Below are positions 61,473 through 64,000 of a stretch of 64,000 nucleotides of DNA, one piece after another. The first letter of the stretch is position 1; each line of letters starts with the position of its first letter. This DNA is from Catonella sp963545085 (GTDB taxonomy: Bacteria; Bacillota; Clostridia; Lachnospirales; Lachnospiraceae): positions 1 to 64,000 of the forward strand of contig CAUUHV010000011.1 of NCBI GenBank assembly GCA_963545085.1, read 5' to 3'. The notes beneath the pieces are model-generated. The model ran no database searches. It was given only the letters and a program-made list of their open reading frames with translations, and had not been told where the DNA came from. Both the position numbers and the translations under genes were made by a program.

Positions 61473-62125
61473 TAGATGAGATAAGGGTCACAGGAATCGT
61501 TGTTTCCTGTACGCCCATTGGCGAGTATGATAAAAGGGTTGTTTTGATAACTGCCGAAAGAGGAAAGATTCACGCCTTTGCAAGAGGCGCGAGAAAGCAG
61601 GGAAGCAGAATGCTTGCGGGAACCGAGCCCTTTTTATTCGGAAGCTTTAAGCTTGCCTCCGGCAGGAATGCGTACAGCCTTGTCGAAACGCGGACGATAA
61701 ATTACTTTGAGAAGCTGAGAAGCGATATAGACAGGGTATATTACGGATTTTATTTTTTAGAGCTTGCCTCGTATTTTTCAAAAGAAAACGTGGAGGCAAA
61801 GAGGTTAATAAAGCTTATATATGCCGCGTTCAGGGCTTTGGAAGCTTATAGGGAAGCTCTTTCGCCGGAGCTTATAAGGGCTGTGTATGAATGGAAAGTA
61901 TTTGATATAGAAGGAATAATGCCTGCGTATGACAGTAAGAGTATCTGCGGTTTGGTTCCATCCGATACTGCAAAATATACTCTCGATTTCATAAGGCGTT
62001 CGGAGCCTGAAAATCTGTTTACATTTACGCTATCCGACGAGGCTAAAGCGGAACTTATAAGACTTGCGGACAGGTACAGGGCTTCAAATATAGATGTAAA
62101 ATTTAATTCTTTGGAAATGATTTAA
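61469..62125 (+). CDS. recO: DNA repair protein RecO
   Basis: The 218-residue protein has an N-terminal OB fold (VTGIVVSCTPIGEYDKRVV) and a helical C-terminal domain. It loads RecA with RecR. The start is TTG at 61469, overlapping the era stop by 3 bases, with GAGG about 7 bases upstream. Only one cysteine of the usual RecO zinc site is kept (SICGL), so the zinc ribbon seems lost. era-recO order is common in Bacillota. Confidence 0.9.
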   Translation: MIDEIRVTGIVVSCTPIGEYDKRVVLITAERGKIHAFARGARKQGSRMLAGTEPFLFGSFKLASGRNAYSLVETRTINYFEKLRSDIDRVYYGFYFLELASYFSKENVEAKRLIKLIYAAFRALEAYREALSPELIRAVYEWKVFDIEGIMPAYDSKSICGLVPSDTAKYTLDFIRRSEPENLFTFTLSDEAKAELIRLADRYRASNIDVKFNSLEMI

Positions 62126-62136
62126 AGGAGCTGTTT

Positions 62137-62754
62137 ATGAAAAAAATATTTTTAATGTTTATGCTGCTTTCTACCGTGTTTTTTACGACTGCATGCTCGG
62201 ACAAGCTTGAAAAAGAGCTTAAAACGGAGAATGTAAACGAAGAAACTCTTTATTTAAGAGAAGACGGCAGCGTGCAGGTTGCTTATGTCGAGGATTTCGG
62301 AGAGAGCTACTATAATCTTGACGAGCTTAAGACATATATAGGCTCGGAGCTTAATTCTTTTAATAAAAGTTTTAGAGGGGAGTCGGCGGCGATACTTTCC
62401 GAAATAAGCGAGACAGGAAAGAAAGTAAAGGCCGTTCTTACCTTTAAAAGCGCCGGAGTCTATATGAGTTTTAATGAGACTAAGGGAGACAGACCGTTTA
62501 AGCTGATGTACGCTTCGGAAGCTGCGGGAGAGTATGGAAGCTCGAATTTTTATGACGCTTCATCTGAAGAGATGAAAACCGTGAAAGGAAATGAGGTTTT
62601 AGGAGCAGGTACGGGAGGAGTTTCGGTGCTCGAAGGACCTATACTGCTTCAAAGTAAAGCAAAAATAGATTATTATACGGCAGGAAGGTTAATTGACAGA
62701 CAGCATCTTCGCCTTGACGAAGGGGAAACGGCTGTGGTAGTATTTTCAAAGTGA
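62137..62754 (+). CDS. Lipoprotein of unknown function
   Basis: The 205-residue protein has a lipoprotein signal with lipidated Cys20 (T-T-A-C). The rest has alternating strands and helices with no family I recognise. AAAGGAG precedes the ATG. Position between recO and glyS suggests cotranscription. Confidence 0.75.
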   Translation: MKKIFLMFMLLSTVFFTTACSDKLEKELKTENVNEETLYLREDGSVQVAYVEDFGESYYNLDELKTYIGSELNSFNKSFRGESAAILSEISETGKKVKAVLTFKSAGVYMSFNETKGDRPFKLMYASEAAGEYGSSNFYDASSEEMKTVKGNEVLGAGTGGVSVLEGPILLQSKAKIDYYTAGRLIDRQHLRLDEGETAVVVFSK

Positions 62755-62782
62755 ATTTATATAATTAGGAAGGTATCAGACT

Positions 62783-64000
62783 ATGGAAAAGACGATGGAT
62801 AAAATCGTGGCTCTTGCCAAGGCAAGAGGATTTGTATATCCCGGCTCGGAGATTTACGGCGGGCTTGCAAATACATGGGATTATGGAAATTTGGGAGTTG
62901 AGCTTAAAAATAACGTTAAAAAAGCTTGGTGGAAAAAATTTATTCAGGAAAATCCTTATAATGTTGGTGTTGACTGCGCTATTCTTATGAATTCTCAGAC
63001 ATGGGTGGCATCAGGGCATTTAGGAAACTTCTCCGATCCTCTTATGGACTGCAAATGCTGCCACGAACGGTTTCGTGCGGACAAACTCATTGAGGACTTT
63101 AACGCGGAGAACGGTATAGTTTCCGAAACGGCTGTGGACGGCTGGAGCAATGAGGAAATGAAAAAATATATAGATGCGAAAGGAATCGTCTGCCCAAGCT
63201 GCGGTAAGCATGATTTTACGGATATAAGACAGTTCAATCTTATGTTCAAAACCTTTCAGGGAATAACCGAGGACAGCAAAAATACCGTATATTTAAGGCC
63301 TGAAACGGCACAGGGTATTTTTGTAAACTTTAAAAATGTTCAGCGTACATCGAGGAAAAAACTTCCTTTCGGTATAGGACAGATAGGAAAATCTTTCAGA
63401 AATGAGATAACTCCGGGCAATTTCACCTTCCGCACAAGAGAGTTCGAGCAGATGGAGCTTGAGTTTTTCTGTGAGCCCGATACTGATTTGGAGTGGTTTG
63501 CTTACTGGAGAGGCTTTTGCAGAGATTGGCTCTTTTCTTTAGGAATGAAGGAAAATGAAATAAGACTTCGCGACCATTCTCCTGAGGAGCTTTCGTTTTA
63601 TTCAAAAGGAACTACCGATATAGAGTTCTTATTTCCGTTCGGTTGGGGAGAGCTTTGGGGGATTGCCGATCGTACGGACTATGACTTGAAGAGGCATCAG
63701 GAAGTTTCCGGAGAGCCGATGGAATATTTTGATGACGAGAAGAAAGAAAAATATGTGCCTTACGTTGTAGAGCCTTCTCTCGGAGCTGACAGAGTTACCT
63801 TGGCTTTTCTTTGCGCGGCATACGAGGAAGAAGAACTTGAAGGCGGGGATATGCGTACCGTGCTTCATTTCCATCCTGCTCTTGCTCCGGTAAAGATAGC
63901 GGTGCTTCCGCTTTCAAAGAAATTGGCAGAGGGTGCGGAGAAGATATATACCGAGCTTCTTAAGGAATGGAATTGTGAGTATGACGACAGAGGCGCTATC
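62783..64000 (+). CDS. glyS: Glycyl-tRNA synthetase, dimeric type (partial)
   Basis: The frame from ATG 62783 is open for 406 codons to the window end. It has the class II features of the bacterial/eukaryotic alpha-2 GlyRS: TWDYGNLG near the start, a zinc-type C-x-C-C and C-x2-C pair, motif 2 SFRNEITPG, and motif 3 near EPSLGADR. About 50-60 residues of anticodon domain should follow beyond 64000. AGGAAGG precedes the ATG. Confidence 0.95.
   Translation, partial: MEKTMDKIVALAKARGFVYPGSEIYGGLANTWDYGNLGVELKNNVKKAWWKKFIQENPYNVGVDCAILMNSQTWVASGHLGNFSDPLMDCKCCHERFRADKLIEDFNAENGIVSETAVDGWSNEEMKKYIDAKGIVCPSCGKHDFTDIRQFNLMFKTFQGITEDSKNTVYLRPETAQGIFVNFKNVQRTSRKKLPFGIGQIGKSFRNEITPGNFTFRTREFEQMELEFFCEPDTDLEWFAYWRGFCRDWLFSLGMKENEIRLRDHSPEELSFYSKGTTDIEFLFPFGWGELWGIADRTDYDLKRHQEVSGEPMEYFDDEKKEKYVPYVVEPSLGADRVTLAFLCAAYEEEELEGGDMRTVLHFHPALAPVKIAVLPLSKKLAEGAEKIYTELLKEWNCEYDDRGAI

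Noticed and set aside
1..64000. CRISPR array, rRNA genes or complete insertion sequences
   Set aside because: I saw no regular repeat-spacer pattern, no rRNA segments and no transposase; the only mobile-element gene is the truncated serine recombinase.

Overview
The window looks like a chromosomal stretch of an AT-rich anaerobic Bacillota, most likely a Lachnospiraceae-type Clostridium relative. The evidence is indirect: strong Shine-Dalgarno sites, sigma-A type promoters, lipobox lipoproteins, an LPXTG-anchored adhesin, a SleB-type hydrolase, the comFC-yvyF gene pair, an infC-rpmI-rplT operon with an AUU start, and a tig-clpP-clpX-rarA run. I name no species.

Layout. 1-4150 holds the tail of an unknown gene, a lipoprotein, an acyltransferase-3 membrane protein, a serine recombinase that stops before its zinc ribbon, and an overlapping lipoprotein nuclease. 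4326-9213 holds a c-di-GMP-I riboswitch with terminators, followed by a 1412-residue VWA/Cna-B cell-wall adhesin. 9288-11066 is one exported protein of unknown function. 11116-22602 is one long operon: a LIV-type ABC transporter (livK, a frameshifted livH, livM, livG, livF), dhaK, dhaL, two tandem UroD/MtaA-like proteins with a zinc-thiol methyltransferase signature, a degenerate sigma-54-activator-like regulator (ATA start, in-frame TGA), and a cysteine-desulfidase-like protein. 22630-26618 is a two-component system with an ABC exporter. 26767-36095 carries an esterase, infC-rpmI-rplT, an EAL-HDOD protein, rpsO, an NSS transporter, yvyF-comFC and an SH3b-NlpC/P60 hydrolase. 36446-36515 is a DnaA-box cluster, followed by six tRNA genes (Pro, Gly, Arg, His, Gln, Leu). 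37791-48568 is mostly housekeeping: YitT, glmM, tig, clpP, clpX, rarA, a SleB-like hydrolase, glnS and a DUF2225 protein. 48542-53266 has a DUF1461 protein and a divergent AraC regulator/xylA-xylB locus. 53472-56940 is a minus-strand pair built around a subtilase-VWA-zinc-ribbon membrane protein. 57189-64000 carries an M16C protease, a long palindromic element, era, recO, a lipoprotein and a partial glycyl-tRNA synthetase gene.

How the genes work together. The 11-kb operon reads as uptake of a small amino-acid-like or methylated compound, followed by methyl transfer, phosphorylation of a small keto/hydroxy intermediate and C-S or C-N cleavage. The substrate is not identified. Three apparent lesions (livH frameshift, regulator start codon, regulator nonsense codon) suggest that it is decaying in this strain, or that the sequence carries errors there. 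The riboswitch ties the large adhesin to cyclic di-GMP, and an EAL-HDOD gene lies in the same window. The best candidates for something undescribed are this operon, the subtilase-VWA-zinc-ribbon protein with its small membrane partner, the 194-nt palindrome at 60325-60518, and two families of dispersed intergenic repeats.
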